DNA of 64,000 nucleotides from Streptomyces netropsis (GTDB lineage Bacteria; Actinomycetota; Actinomycetes; Streptomycetales; Streptomycetaceae): assembly GCF_014203545.1 (NCBI RefSeq), contig NZ_JACHJG010000003.1, positions 434,001 to 498,000 on the forward strand. Direction: 5' to 3'. Below the pieces are notes generated by a model. The model saw nothing but the letters and a program-made list of their open reading frames with translations. It was not told where the DNA came from and ran no database searches. The position numbers were made by a program, and so were the translations under genes. This document shows positions 26,207-35,207 of the stretch, piece after piece (positions within the stretch are counted from its first letter, which is position 1; each line of letters starts with the position of its first letter).

Positions 26207-26991
26207 CCGGTCCGCGGGATCTGCTTCCCGTAGTCGACCATCTGCTTCTTCTCGGGCACGGTCAGCGCGAAGTCCTGTCCCCAGTCGCCCAGTTCCAGCT
26301 GCCCCGCGCCCCCCGCGCGCTGCACGCGCAGCGGGTACGGGGTGCCCTTGAGCGAGACGTCGAGCTGACCGCCGTTGCCCGCGCCGCCGCTGATGCGGAT
26401 GGTGCGGACGCCGCCGACGGTGCCGTGCTCGCCGCGGGCGAGCTTGCCGTGCAGTCCGAGAAGGCCGTCGAGGAGCACGTCCTTGTCGGTGAAGCCCTTG
26501 AACTGCTGGTAGGAGGGGTCGCCGGTCGGGACCTTCACGTATTTGTCGTCGAGCTTGTCGGCCGCGGCCGCGCTGTCGCCCTTGGCGGACGGCTTCGGGG
26601 TGGCGGCCCCCGGTGTGCCCGCCGTGCCCTGCCCCGGGACGGCGTCGTGCGACCAGAACGCCTTGTTCGCCTTCAGGAACAGGGCGTCGCCGACGCGCAG
26701 CAGCTCGAACGTGCTGCCGTTGGAGGAGACCCGGCCCATGCCGCCGTCCTTCTTCAGCCGCATGTCGAGCTTGTACGTACGGCCCTGGCTGACGACGTTG
26801 CCGGAGAGGTGGACCGCGGCGGCGCCGCGGGCGGCCGCGCGGGCCTTGGTCTGGATCACCGTGGCCTCGAGCTTGCCGACACCGTTGGTCCCTTTGTCGG
26901 GGTCCTCGGGGGTGCCGCCGCCGCAGGCCGTGAGCGTCGCGGCCAGGCCGACACACACCGCCCCCACGAGGGCCGCGTTCCGGGTTCGCAC
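26203..26991 (-). CDS. Secreted lipoprotein, LppX/LprG-like
   Basis: A 262-residue lipoprotein. The signal peptide has a basic start, a hydrophobic core and the lipobox LTAC with Cys23, followed by a Gly/Pro/Asp linker. The body has a weak LppX/LprG-like pattern (AAVHLSGNVVSQGRTYKLDMRL, DALFLKANKAFW, GVRTIRIS, MVDYGKQIP), a family that binds lipids at the envelope in mycobacteria. The ligand here is unknown. GTG 26991 has AGGAGG 11 bases upstream. Confidence 0.8.
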   Translation of the reverse strand: MRTRNAALVGAVCVGLAATLTACGGGTPEDPDKGTNGVGKLEATVIQTKARAAARGAAAVHLSGNVVSQGRTYKLDMRLKKDGGMGRVSSNGSTFELLRVGDALFLKANKAFWSHDAVPGQGTAGTPGAATPKPSAKGDSAAAADKLDDKYVKVPTGDPSYQQFKGFTDKDVLLDGLLGLHGKLARGEHGTVGGVRTIRISGGAGNGGQLDVSLKGTPYPLRVQRAGGAGQLELGDWGQDFALTVPEKKQMVDYGKQIPRTG

Positions 26992-27170
26992 CTTGGCTCT
27001 TGCCTCCTGTTACCGATGGGAGTACGGCAGCGTACCCGCGCCGCCCGGAGCGTACGCGGGGAGACCGTACGGGCGCACCCTCGGGGCGGGGCGCAGCCGG
27101 TCACGTTAGCCTGAATCGCAGATCGGCCGGTGACCGGCCGGGGAACGGCCAGGGTCAGGAGGTTCGCGGC

Positions 27171-28475
27171 ATGGCAGCAGGCGCCCCCCGCGTCTTCGTC
27201 TCGCACCTCTCTGGCGTGGCCGTCTTCGACCCCAACGGCGACCAGGTGGGCCGGGTGCGCGACCTGGTGGCGATGCTGCGGGTCGGCGGCCGCCCGCCGC
27301 GCGTCCTCGGGCTGGTCGTGGAGGTCGTCAGCCGGCGCCGGATCTTTCTGCCCATGACCCGGGTGACCGGGGTGGAGTCCGGCCAGGTCATCACGACGGG
27401 CGTGGTCAACATGCGGCGCTTCGAGCAGCGGCCGACCGAGCGGCTGGTCCTCGGCGAGCTGCTGGACCGGCGGGTGCGGCTGGTCGACGCGGATCCGAAG
27501 GACGCCGAGGTCACGGTCCTCGATGTGTCGATCACCCAGCTGCCGGCCCGCCGCGACTGGGAGATCGACAAGGTCTTCGTACGGCGCGGCAAGGGCGGGG
27601 CGCTGCGCCGCAAGGGCGAGACGCTGACCGTCGAGTGGTCGGCCGTGACCGGCTTCTCCATGGAGGAGCAGGGGCAGGGCGCGGAGAACCTCCTGGCGAC
27701 CTTCGAGCGGCTGCGCCCGGCCGACCTCGCCAACGTGCTGCACCATCTGTCGCCCAAGCGGCGCTCGGAGGTGGCGGCGGCGCTGGACGACGACCGGCTG
27801 GCGGACGTGCTGGAGGAGCTGCCGGAGGACGACCAGATCGAGATCCTCGGCAAGCTGAAGGAGGAGCGTGCCGCCGACGTCCTGGAGGCGATGGACCCGG
27901 ACGACGCGGCCGACCTGCTCTCGGAGCTGCCCGAGGACGAGATGGAGCGGCTCCTGACCCTGATGCAGCCGGGCGACGCCGCCGACGTCCGGCGGCTGCT
28001 GGCGTACGAGGAGCGGACGGCGGGCGGGCTGATGACCACCGAACCGATCGTGCTGCGCCCGGACGCCACCGTCGCCGACGCGCTGGCCCGGGTGCGCAAC
28101 CCCGACCTCTCCCCCGCGCTCGCCGCGCAGGTCTACGTCTGCCGCCCGCCGGACGAGACCCCGACGGGCAAGTACCTGGGCACCGTGCACTTCCAGCGGC
28201 TGCTGCGCGACCCGCCGTTCACGCTCGTCGGCTCGATCGCCGACACGGATCTGCGGCCGCTGCCGCCGGGCACCCCGCTGCCGGCCGTCACCAGCTATCT
28301 GGCGACCTACAACATGGTCGCCGCGCCCGTCGTGGACGAGAGCGGCTCGCTGCTGGGCGCGGTGACGGTCGACGACGTCCTGGACCACCTGCTGCCCGAG
28401 GACTGGCGGGAGACCGAGCTGCACCACGGCGCGCTGGACATGAGTGATCTGCGGGAGACCGTCGATGGGCACTGA
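27171..28475 (+). CDS. MgtE N-domain / CBS-pair protein (no membrane domain)
   Basis: A 434-residue cytosolic protein. An N-terminal PRC-barrel-like region (residues 10-90 and again to about 160) is followed by an MgtE intracellular helical domain (LRPADLANVLHHLSPKRRSEVAAALDD, LEELPEDDQIEILGKL, MDPDDAADLL) and a CBS pair (GGLMTTEPIVLRPDATVADAL; AAPVVDESGSLLGAVTVDDVLDHL). It lacks the MgtE membrane channel, so it is a sensor or partner rather than a transporter. Homologues lie in the same neighbourhood in mycobacteria (Rv1232c-like, from memory). -10-like TAGCCT at 27107. It overlaps the next gene by 11 bp. Confidence 0.85.
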   Translation: MAAGAPRVFVSHLSGVAVFDPNGDQVGRVRDLVAMLRVGGRPPRVLGLVVEVVSRRRIFLPMTRVTGVESGQVITTGVVNMRRFEQRPTERLVLGELLDRRVRLVDADPKDAEVTVLDVSITQLPARRDWEIDKVFVRRGKGGALRRKGETLTVEWSAVTGFSMEEQGQGAENLLATFERLRPADLANVLHHLSPKRRSEVAAALDDDRLADVLEELPEDDQIEILGKLKEERAADVLEAMDPDDAADLLSELPEDEMERLLTLMQPGDAADVRRLLAYEERTAGGLMTTEPIVLRPDATVADALARVRNPDLSPALAAQVYVCRPPDETPTGKYLGTVHFQRLLRDPPFTLVGSIADTDLRPLPPGTPLPAVTSYLATYNMVAAPVVDESGSLLGAVTVDDVLDHLLPEDWRETELHHGALDMSDLRETVDGH

Positions 28476-29067
28476 CCGCGGCCGCGACTTCGGGCTCTCC
28501 GCGCGCGGGGAGCGCGGCGAGTCCAAGGACCGGGCCAAGGAGCGGACCAAGGCGCAGTCCGCCGCCCCGCAGCGGGTGCGGCTGGACCAGCCCCGCGTCA
28601 AGCGGCGCAGCTGGCTGCCGACGTACGACCCGGAGGCCTTCGGCCACGCCTCGGAGCGGATCGCCCGGTTCCTGGGCACGGGCCGCTTCATCGTGTGGAT
28701 GACGGTCGTCATCATCCTGTGGGTGGTGTGGAACACCTCCGCGCCGGCCCATCTGCGGTGGGACACGTACCCGTTCATCTTCCTGACCCTGATGCTGTCG
28801 CTCCAGGCCTCGTACGCGGCGCCGCTGATCCTGCTGGCGCAGAACCGGCAGGACGACCGGGACCGGGTCAATCTGGAGCAGGACCGCAAGCAGAACGAGC
28901 GGTCCATCGCGGACACCGAGTACCTGACGCGGGAGATCGCGGCACTGCGGATGGGGCTCGGCGAGGTCGCGACGCGGGACTGGATCCGCTCGGAGTTCCA
29001 GGACCTGGTGAAGGAACTGGAGCAGCGGCGGATATTCCCGGAAGAGAGTGAGGAACGCGACCGCTGA
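28465..29067 (+). CDS. DUF1003 integral membrane protein
   Basis: A 200-residue protein. The N-terminal 70 residues are basic and polar, then come two adjacent membrane segments (IVWMTVVIILWVVWNT and YPFIFLTLMLSLQASYAAPLILLAQ) and a charged coiled C-terminus (DRDRVNLEQDRKQNERSIAD). This architecture is that of DUF1003 proteins. The start overlaps the preceding MgtE-like gene by 11 bp, implying coupling and a possible functional pair in divalent-cation handling (inference). Confidence 0.83.
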   Translation: MGTDRGRDFGLSARGERGESKDRAKERTKAQSAAPQRVRLDQPRVKRRSWLPTYDPEAFGHASERIARFLGTGRFIVWMTVVIILWVVWNTSAPAHLRWDTYPFIFLTLMLSLQASYAAPLILLAQNRQDDRDRVNLEQDRKQNERSIADTEYLTREIAALRMGLGEVATRDWIRSEFQDLVKELEQRRIFPEESEERDR

Positions 29068-29111
29068 CGGCCCTTCCCGCGGCCCTGGTCGGGCGCCGTA
29101 CCATCGACCGT

Positions 29112-30272
29112 ATGGCTACCGACACTGCACCGGGCTCCGCGCCGAGCGAGGACGCGATCCGCGCCGCGCTCGCGACGGTGAACGACCCCGAGATCCACCG
29201 GCCGATCACCGAGCTGGGCATGGTCAAATCCGTCGGGATCGCCGCGGACGGCACGGTCGCCGTGGTCGTGTACCTGACGGTCTCCGGTTGCCCGATGCGC
29301 GAGACGATCACGAAGAACGTGCGCGACGCGGTGGCGGGCGTCGCCGGCGTCACGGGCGTCACGGTCGAGCTGGACGTGATGAGCGACGAGCAGCGCAAGG
29401 AGCTGGCCTCCGCGCTGCGCGGCGGCACCGCCGAGCGCGAGGTGCCCTTCGCCCAGCCCGGCTCGCTGACCCGGGTCTACGCCGTCGCCTCCGGCAAGGG
29501 CGGCGTCGGCAAGTCCTCGGTGACGGTCAACCTGGCGGCGGCGATGGCGGCCGACGGGCTGAAGGTCGGCGTCGTCGACGCGGACATCTACGGCCACTCG
29601 GTGCCGCGCATGCTGGGCGCCGAGGGCAAGCCCACCCAGGTCGAGAACATGATCATGCCGCCGTCGGCGAACGGCGTGAAGGTCATCTCGATCGGAATGT
29701 TCACGCCGGGCAACGCCCCGGTGGTGTGGCGCGGCCCGATGCTGCACCGCGCGCTCCAGCAGTTCCTGGCGGATGTCTACTGGGGCGACCTCGACGTCCT
29801 CCTGCTGGACCTGCCGCCGGGCACCGGCGACATCGCGATCTCCGTCGCGCAGCTCGTGCCGAACGCCGAGATCCTGGTGGTGACGACCCCTCAGCAGGCC
29901 GCCGCCGAGGTCGCCGAGCGCGCCGGTTCGATCGCCGTGCAGACCCACCAGAAGATCGTCGGCGTCGTGGAGAACATGTCCGGGCTGCCTTGCCCGCACT
30001 GCGACGAGATGGTCGACGTGTTCGGCTCGGGCGGCGGTCAGCGCGTGGCCGACGGTCTGACCCGGACCACGGGCGCGACCGTGCCGGTGCTGGGTTCGAT
30101 CCCGATCGACGTACGGCTGCGCGAGGGCGGCGACGAGGGCAAGCCCGTCGTCCTGACCGACCCGGAGTCCCCGGCGGGCAGCGCGCTGCGCGCCATCGCC
30201 GGCAAGCTGGGCGGCCGCCAGCGCGGTCTGTCGGGCATGTCTCTGGGCATCACCCCGCGCAACAAGTTCTGA
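29112..30272 (+). CDS. Mrp/NBP35-family P-loop ATPase (Fe-S carrier type)
   Basis: A 386-residue protein. The N-terminal DUF59 domain (about 10-95, with VSGCPMRETI) precedes the deviant Walker A GKGGVGKS at 128-135; the ATPase core has DADIYGHSVPRMLG and LLLDLPPGTGD, and the Fe-S-binding type CPHC near 287. Mrp proteins carry or load [4Fe-4S] clusters. TACCAT lies 7 bases upstream of the ATG, so transcription is probably leaderless. Confidence 0.9.
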   Translation: MATDTAPGSAPSEDAIRAALATVNDPEIHRPITELGMVKSVGIAADGTVAVVVYLTVSGCPMRETITKNVRDAVAGVAGVTGVTVELDVMSDEQRKELASALRGGTAEREVPFAQPGSLTRVYAVASGKGGVGKSSVTVNLAAAMAADGLKVGVVDADIYGHSVPRMLGAEGKPTQVENMIMPPSANGVKVISIGMFTPGNAPVVWRGPMLHRALQQFLADVYWGDLDVLLLDLPPGTGDIAISVAQLVPNAEILVVTTPQQAAAEVAERAGSIAVQTHQKIVGVVENMSGLPCPHCDEMVDVFGSGGGQRVADGLTRTTGATVPVLGSIPIDVRLREGGDEGKPVVLTDPESPAGSALRAIAGKLGGRQRGLSGMSLGITPRNKF

Positions 30273-30289
30273 CGGCCGCGGAGTCGGAC

Positions 30290-30326
30290 GGTAAGGGGCG
30301 GTCTCCCTGGGAGACCGCCCCTTACC
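30290..30326. terminator. Bidirectional terminator after mrp
   Basis: A perfect 17-bp stem (30290-30306 with 30310-30326) around CTG. It sits between the convergent mrp gene and the gene at 30343-31050 and can serve both. Confidence 0.88.
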
Positions 30327-30342
30327 CGTGTACGGGTGCCGG

Positions 30343-31050
30343 TCAGTGCTCGTAGGAGGTGATCTCCTTGATCACCGAGAAGCCCATGCCGTAGGCGCTC
30401 ATGCCGCGCCCGTACGCGCCCAGGTGGACCCCTCCTTCGGCCGAGCCCGCGAGGACCCAGCCGTACTCGGACTCGCGGTAGCGGAAGTCGGTCGGCACGC
30501 CGTCCACCGGGAGCGACAGGGTCGACCAGGCCGCGTCCTCCAGATGGTCCGCGAGCTCCCAGGCCAGCGCCGTCTGCTGGTCCAGCCAGTCCTGTCGCAG
30601 GGCCCGCTCCATCTGCGCGGGCCACGTGCACGACAGCAGCCCCGAGCCGGCGAGCCAGGCCGCCGAGGAGACCGAGGTGGCCTCCAGCACGCCCGTACCG
30701 TCGGCGCTGCGCCGCAGCGGGCGGCTCGCGACGGTCACCACGACGGCGAAGCGCTGCCGGGTGCTGTGGCCGCCGGTGTGCTCACCGCGCAGCGAGGGCT
30801 CCTCGCCGTGGCCCGTCGCCCCGTGTTCCACCGTGCCGTCGGCGGCGGCGCCCACCTGCATCAGCCAGCGCCGCCCGGTGTACGCCTCGTCCAGGCCGTA
30901 CCACGGGAACGAAGCCATCAGATAGCCGTCGACCGACCGCCGGGTACCGGTCCCGCCCTGTGTCGCTTCCTGCACCGCGGACGCGGTGTCCACGGCGGAC
31001 GCATCGGTTGTACCGGCCCCCTGGGCCCCTACCCGACTCGTCGTCTCCAT
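30343..31050 (-). CDS. Conserved streptomycete protein of unknown function
   Basis: A 235-residue soluble protein. The first 40 residues are low-complexity (Thr, Ala, Gly). The remainder has Trp-rich conserved stretches (FPWYGLDEAYTGRRWLMQ, CTWPAQMERALRQDWLDQQT) and a Gly/Tyr-rich C-terminus (GMSAYGMGFSVIKE). No known domain recognised. ATG 31050 has AAGGAGGCG upstream. It may be co-transcribed with tatB region genes, but the gap to tatB (118 bp) leaves this open. Confidence 0.7.
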   Translation of the reverse strand: METTSRVGAQGAGTTDASAVDTASAVQEATQGGTGTRRSVDGYLMASFPWYGLDEAYTGRRWLMQVGAAADGTVEHGATGHGEEPSLRGEHTGGHSTRQRFAVVVTVASRPLRRSADGTGVLEATSVSSAAWLAGSGLLSCTWPAQMERALRQDWLDQQTALAWELADHLEDAAWSTLSLPVDGVPTDFRYRESEYGWVLAGSAEGGVHLGAYGRGMSAYGMGFSVIKEITSYEH

Positions 31051-31168
31051 CTGCGTGGCGCCTCCTTGTTGCCCTGCCGGCCCGGGCGAGCACGCCCCTC
31101 AAGGACGACTTCACCCCAAACACAGGGAGGATAGCCACCCCCGTCAATGGCGCCCGGCATACGCGAAC

Positions 31169-31603
31169 TCAGGTGGCGTCGGAATCGAACGGCGGAGGTG
31201 TGCCGACATCACGCGTGGCCTGCTTCTTCAGCAGGTCCGGGGTGCCCGAGCCGCCCGCGGAAGAGGCCGGCTGGGTGGATTCGCGGCCGTGCACGGCGTC
31301 CGTGACCTCGGCCATCTCCGACTTGAAGTCGAAGCCGTTGCGGATCTCCTTCAGCCCCAGCTCGTCCTTGTCCAGGACGTGCTTGCGGACGAAGGTCTTG
31401 GGGTTCAGGTCCTCGAACTCGAAGTCCTTGAATTCCGGGCCCAGCTCGGAGCGGATGTCCTCTTTGGCGCTCTCGGAGAACTGCCGGATCTTGCGCAGGG
31501 TCCGGGACACGTCCTGGATGACCTTGGGCAGCTTGTCCGGGCCGAAGATGAGCACCGCCAGCACGGCGAGCGCGACCAGCTCGAAGAATCCTATGTCGAG
31601 CAC
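31169..31603 (-). CDS. tatB: Sec-independent translocase subunit TatB
   Basis: A 144-residue TatB. An N-terminal membrane helix (GFFELVALAVLAVLIFGPDKLP) with the conserved E and FGPDKLP hinge is followed by an amphipathic helix (VIQDVSRTLRKIRQF) and a variable polar tail. It forms the twin-arginine export receptor with TatC, which is not in the window. GTG 31603 is chosen for the AAGGAG site 7 bases upstream. Location beside sigE, anti-sigma and htrA is as in mycobacteria. Confidence 0.9.
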   Translation of the reverse strand: MLDIGFFELVALAVLAVLIFGPDKLPKVIQDVSRTLRKIRQFSESAKEDIRSELGPEFKDFEFEDLNPKTFVRKHVLDKDELGLKEIRNGFDFKSEMAEVTDAVHGRESTQPASSAGGSGTPDLLKKQATRDVGTPPPFDSDAT

Positions 31604-31711
31604 GTTGCAGCTCCTTGATGCGTCAGTGGCCGACGGGCCAGGCCATCTATCACGGTACCTGGCCCGGAGTGGGCCGAGGGAACACCTGGACCAACATCGG
31701 GCCAAAGCCTC

Positions 31712-33430
31712 TCAGCCCGCGTCCGCCGATCCCAGGGTCAGTTGCACGGTCCGCTCCCGGCCGCCGCGCTCGACGGTCAGTCCGAGCCGGTCGCCCGGGC
31801 GATGACTGCGGATCTTGACGATCAGCTCCTGGCCGCTGTGCACGGGAACGCCGTCCACCTTGGTGATCACGTCCCGGGGCTCGATGCCCGCCTTGTCGCC
31901 CGGCCCGCCGGGTGTCACGGCCGGGCCCTTGGCGCCCTTGGTGTTCACCCGTGCGCCGTCGCCCGTGTACTCCATGTCGAGGGTCACGCCGATGACCGGG
32001 TGGGTGGCCTTGCCGGTGTTGATCAGCTCTTCGGCGACCCGCTTGGCCTGGTTGATCGGTATGGCGAAGCCCAGGCCGATGCTGCCGCCCTGGCCGCCGC
32101 CGGGGCCGTCCTCGCTCCCGGCGGAACGGATGGCGCTGTTGATGCCGATGACGCGGGCCTGGGCGTCCATCAGGGGGCCGCCGGAGTTGCCCGGGTTTAT
32201 CGGGGCGTCGGTCTGCAGTGCGCCGACGTAGCTGACGTCGCTGCCGTCCCGCTTCCCGCCGCCCGCGGTGATCGGGCGCTCCTTGGCGCTGATGATGCCC
32301 GTCGTGACCGTGCCCGCGAGGTCGAACGGCGCCCCGATGGCGACGACGGAGTCGCCGACCTGGACGGAGTCCGAATTGCCGAGGGGCAGCGGGGTCAGCC
32401 CGGAGACCCCGGTGACCTTGATGACGGCCAGGTCGTAGCCGCTGTCCCGGCCGACGACGGTGGCCTTGGCGGTCTGGCCGCCGTTGAACGTCACGGATAT
32501 GGAGCCGTCGGCCCCGGCGGGCTCCACGACGTGGTTGTTGGTGAGGATGTGGCCCCGCTTGTCGAGCACGAAGCCCGTGCCGGTGCCCTGGTCCTCGCCG
32601 CCGCGCACATGGATCGTCACCACACCGGGCAGCGCGCGGGCGGCGATGCCCGCGATGCTCCCGGGTGCGCGGCTCGCCTGCTCCGCGGACGCCTGCGGCA
32701 GCGTCACGCTCCCGCCGATGCCGCCGTCCCGCTCCAGATGGGCGCCGATCGCGCCGCCGACGCCACCGGCGGTCAGGGCCACCAGGGCGGCCCCCGCCAC
32801 GAGCTTGCCGCGCCGGGCCCGCTTCGCCGGTGCCTGGGCGATGGGGGATCCCGGTGCGCCGTGCGGCCGCGGTGCCCAGGGGTCGTACTGCCAGGGGCCC
32901 GGCTGGGGCGTGGCCGCGGCCGGGAAGGGGGTGCCGTGCGCGGGGGTGACGCCGGCCGGCCCGGGGTGGGTGCCGTGCGCGGGGGTGGTGCCCGTCGGCG
33001 GCAGGTGGGTGCCGTGCGCCGGGGTCACCGGGCGCTGGACGGGCGGGGCGGGCGCCCAGGGGCCGGGGCCGCCGTACGGGGGCGTCCCGTACGGATCGGG
33101 GGCGTGCAGGGGGGCCGGGGCGCCGTCGTGGCCGGGGGCGGCGGTTGTGGCGGTTACGGGCGGGGCCACCGCGTCCGCGGGGGCCTGCTGGGCGGGGTGC
33201 GCTTCCCGCGGTGCGTCCTGCGGCGGGGGCGGCGCCACGGGCCACGCCTCGGCGGCGGGCGCCCCCTCGGGGCCGGCTGGCCCGGTCCGTGGAGCGTCGG
33301 CGGAACACTGCTCCGCCCCCGTGGATACGGGCTGCTCGCCCGCCCCGTCCGGCCGGTCTGCCTGCGCCCGGCGCGGACGGCTCCACCACTGCGGCTTGGG
33401 CCCGAGAGCCCGCGCCTTCCCCTCGTCCAT
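31712..33430 (-). CDS. HtrA/DegP-type membrane-anchored serine protease with PDZ domain
   Basis: A 572-residue protein. The first 195 residues are Pro/Gly/Ala-rich and cytoplasmic, with a three-unit TPAHGT repeat (near 138-170); a membrane segment (KLVAGAALVALTAGGVGGAIGA) follows. The trypsin-like domain has the catalytic triad His300 (NNHVV), Asp333 (YDLAVIK) and Ser416 (GNSGGP), and a C-terminal PDZ domain (DKAGIEPRDVITKVDGVPV). It degrades or refolds damaged exported proteins. Located between tatB and the anti-sigma gene, it is a likely envelope-stress effector of the cluster. Confidence 0.92.
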   Translation of the reverse strand: MDEGKARALGPKPQWWSRPRRAQADRPDGAGEQPVSTGAEQCSADAPRTGPAGPEGAPAAEAWPVAPPPPQDAPREAHPAQQAPADAVAPPVTATTAAPGHDGAPAPLHAPDPYGTPPYGGPGPWAPAPPVQRPVTPAHGTHLPPTGTTPAHGTHPGPAGVTPAHGTPFPAAATPQPGPWQYDPWAPRPHGAPGSPIAQAPAKRARRGKLVAGAALVALTAGGVGGAIGAHLERDGGIGGSVTLPQASAEQASRAPGSIAGIAARALPGVVTIHVRGGEDQGTGTGFVLDKRGHILTNNHVVEPAGADGSISVTFNGGQTAKATVVGRDSGYDLAVIKVTGVSGLTPLPLGNSDSVQVGDSVVAIGAPFDLAGTVTTGIISAKERPITAGGGKRDGSDVSYVGALQTDAPINPGNSGGPLMDAQARVIGINSAIRSAGSEDGPGGGQGGSIGLGFAIPINQAKRVAEELINTGKATHPVIGVTLDMEYTGDGARVNTKGAKGPAVTPGGPGDKAGIEPRDVITKVDGVPVHSGQELIVKIRSHRPGDRLGLTVERGGRERTVQLTLGSADAG

Positions 33431-33536
33431 CTTCTCCCCACGGTTCGCCTGAGGGCGCGCGGCATCACCCGAGGCATGCGCGGCCCACTATGGATTCAAC
33501 CAGGTCTGCCCGGGTGTGCGCAGAGGGCCTCGGTTG

Positions 33537-34304
33537 TCAGTGCGAAGAGGACGCGCCACCCGCGGGCGGGGGCGGGGGTGCCGTCGGGACGGCGAGCGTG
33601 GTGCGGATCAGCGGCGGGAGGAGCGGCGCCCCGGAGGGACGCAGCAGGGCCGCGCTCAGCGAGGTGGGCACCACGGGGGCGCCGATCGCGGTGGGCCGGT
33701 CCTGCGAGGCCGCGGCCATCCCCCGCTCCCGGCGGGTGTCCTCACGGACCCGGCCGGGGGCCATGGCGAGCGGGCTCGCGACCCGCCGGGCGTTCTCGGC
33801 ACGGGCCCGGGGGGTGTCCACGGCCGTCTCCGGCGGCTGGGAGCCGCCGAGCGCGAACGCGGCGAGCGACACGGCACCGGCCGCGGCGAAGGCGAACCGG
33901 CGCCCGCGCGCGCTGCCGCGCTCGACGTCGTGGGTGCGGAAGCCGCGCTCAAAGGGCCGGTGATCGACGCCCGGGAGCAGAGCCAGATCCTCCGCCCGTA
34001 CGCCGAAGGCGCCTTTTCCCGGACCGCCCGGGCCCTGCCGTCCGTCCTGCCCGTCGTCGCCCCCGGTCGCCGGCAGGCCCTGGAGCCGGGCGAGCAGGCT
34101 GTCGGACAGCGGCGGCGGGGCCGCCTGGGCGAACACGTTTTTGAGCCGACGCTGTGCGTCGGCTTCCGCTTTGCATGTCCAGCAGGTCGCCAGGTGCGCC
34201 AGCACCCGCTCCCGAGAGTCGTGTCCCAACTCCCCGTCGACCAGGGCCGCGAGGCGGTCGCCGAGATGGTGCTCGGCGGGGGACTGACCGCCTGAACCGG
34301 TCAC
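33537..34304 (-). CDS. Zinc anti-sigma factor (RseA/ZAS type)
   Basis: A 255-residue protein. The N-terminal zinc anti-sigma domain has His37-x3-Cys41-x2-Cys44 (HLATCWTC) after [15 protein letters not shown]. One membrane segment ([18 protein letters not shown]) lies near residue 150, followed by an extracytoplasmic, low-complexity domain. GTG 34304 overlaps the stop of the sigma gene (GTGA), so sigma and anti-sigma are translationally coupled. It is expected to sequester the sigma factor until an envelope signal triggers release. The ZAS cysteines might also sense redox. Confidence 0.88.
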   Translation of the reverse strand: MTGSGGQSPAEHHLGDRLAALVDGELGHDSRERVLAHLATCWTCKAEADAQRRLKNVFAQAAPPPLSDSLLARLQGLPATGGDDGQDGRQGPGGPGKGAFGVRAEDLALLPGVDHRPFERGFRTHDVERGSARGRRFAFAAAGAVSLAAFALGGSQPPETAVDTPRARAENARRVASPLAMAPGRVREDTRRERGMAAASQDRPTAIGAPVVPTSLSAALLRPSGAPLLPPLIRTTLAVPTAPPPPPAGGASSSH

Positions 34305-35083
34305 GCGATCCCGACCTCCCCACCCAAAGGAACGCCGGGAGCCACACCCGCCACCGCGCGCTGCTCGGCCCGGGCGGCGGGCGAGCGGTGCTGCAGGGCC
34401 TTGCGCAGATGGGAACGGCCACGGTGGATACGGCTGCGCACGGTGCCGAGCTTCACGCCGAGAGTCGCGGCGATCTCCTCGTACGAGAGTCCTTCGATGT
34501 CGCACAGGACCACCGCGGCGCGGAACTCCGGGGCGAGGGTGTCCAGCGCCTGCTGGACGTCCGCGTCGAAGTGCGTGTCGTTGAAGTGCTGCTGCGGGGA
34601 GGGCTCGCGGCTGGGCAGCCGCTCCGCGGCGTCGTCGCCCAGCGCGTCGAAGCGGATGCGCTGACGGCGCCGGACCATGTCGAGGAAGAGGTTGGTGGTG
34701 ATGCGGTGCAGCCACCCCTCGAACGTGCCCGGGGTGTACGTGGACAGCGACCGGAAGACACGGACGAAGACCTCCTGGGTGAGGTCCTCGGCATCGTGCT
34801 GGTTACCGGTCAGGCGGTAGGCGAGACGGTAGACCCGGCCGCTGTGGGTGCTGACGATCTCCTCCCAGGTGGGAGGGGTCCACGCCTGAGCATCCGCATC
34901 GGTGGCGAAGGTCGCGGTGGATGCGTCTGCGGTGCGGATGGGGCTGTCAGCAGTGTTGGTCACGGATTTCGGCTCGACAGCAGACCTGCGGAAGCGCCGC
35001 AGCGCTCCCCGACGGTCTCCGGCCGCAGCCGCACCTCCCCTGTCGGCTCTGGCGGTCTCCAGTAGAGCCCCTACCATATCCAC
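34301..35083 (-). CDS. sigE: ECF RNA polymerase sigma factor, mycobacterial SigE type
   Basis: About 260 residues. Region 2 ([22 protein letters not shown]...FRSLSTY) binds the core and -10; region 4 ([21 protein letters not shown]) binds -35. The order sigma, anti-sigma, htrA, tatB matches the M. tuberculosis sigE locus. The start is uncertain: GTG 35083 ([10 protein letters not shown]) or ATG 35077 gives a conserved N-terminus, whereas TTG 35140 adds 19 residues encoded by unusually AT-rich codons, more like leader. An ECF promoter at 35184-35158 suggests autoregulation. It differs from the SigE named in S. coelicolor. Confidence 0.88.
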   Translation of the reverse strand: MDMVGALLETARADRGGAAAAGDRRGALRRFRRSAVEPKSVTNTADSPIRTADASTATFATDADAQAWTPPTWEEIVSTHSGRVYRLAYRLTGNQHDAEDLTQEVFVRVFRSLSTYTPGTFEGWLHRITTNLFLDMVRRRQRIRFDALGDDAAERLPSREPSPQQHFNDTHFDADVQQALDTLAPEFRAAVVLCDIEGLSYEEIAATLGVKLGTVRSRIHRGRSHLRKALQHRSPAARAEQRAVAGVAPGVPLGGEVGIA

Positions 35084-35157
35084 CCCGCCCGTTAGCTCCG
35101 GATAAGTATTTTTGACCTGCTTTTGGTCTTGGTCCGCCAACTGCCTCTGCTCCTCTC

Positions 35158-35184
35158 AACGCCCGGTCCCATCTGCGGGTTCCC
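35158..35184 (-). promoter_or_regulatory. ECF-type promoter of the sigma operon (GGGAAC, 18 bases, GTT)
   Basis: On the minus strand GGGAAC (35184-35179) is followed by exactly 18 bases and GTT (35160-35158). This fits the SigE/SigR-type consensus of actinobacteria and lies directly upstream of the sigma gene, so the factor probably activates its own operon. Confidence 0.6.
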
Positions 35185-35207
35185 GTGGTCAGCGGATACA
35201 GTCACGG

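Noticed and set aside
35140..35142. TTG start for the sigma gene at 35140
   Set aside because: The added 19 codons are AT-rich and unlike neighbours; the ECF promoter start lies only about 10 bases upstream, leaving little leader.
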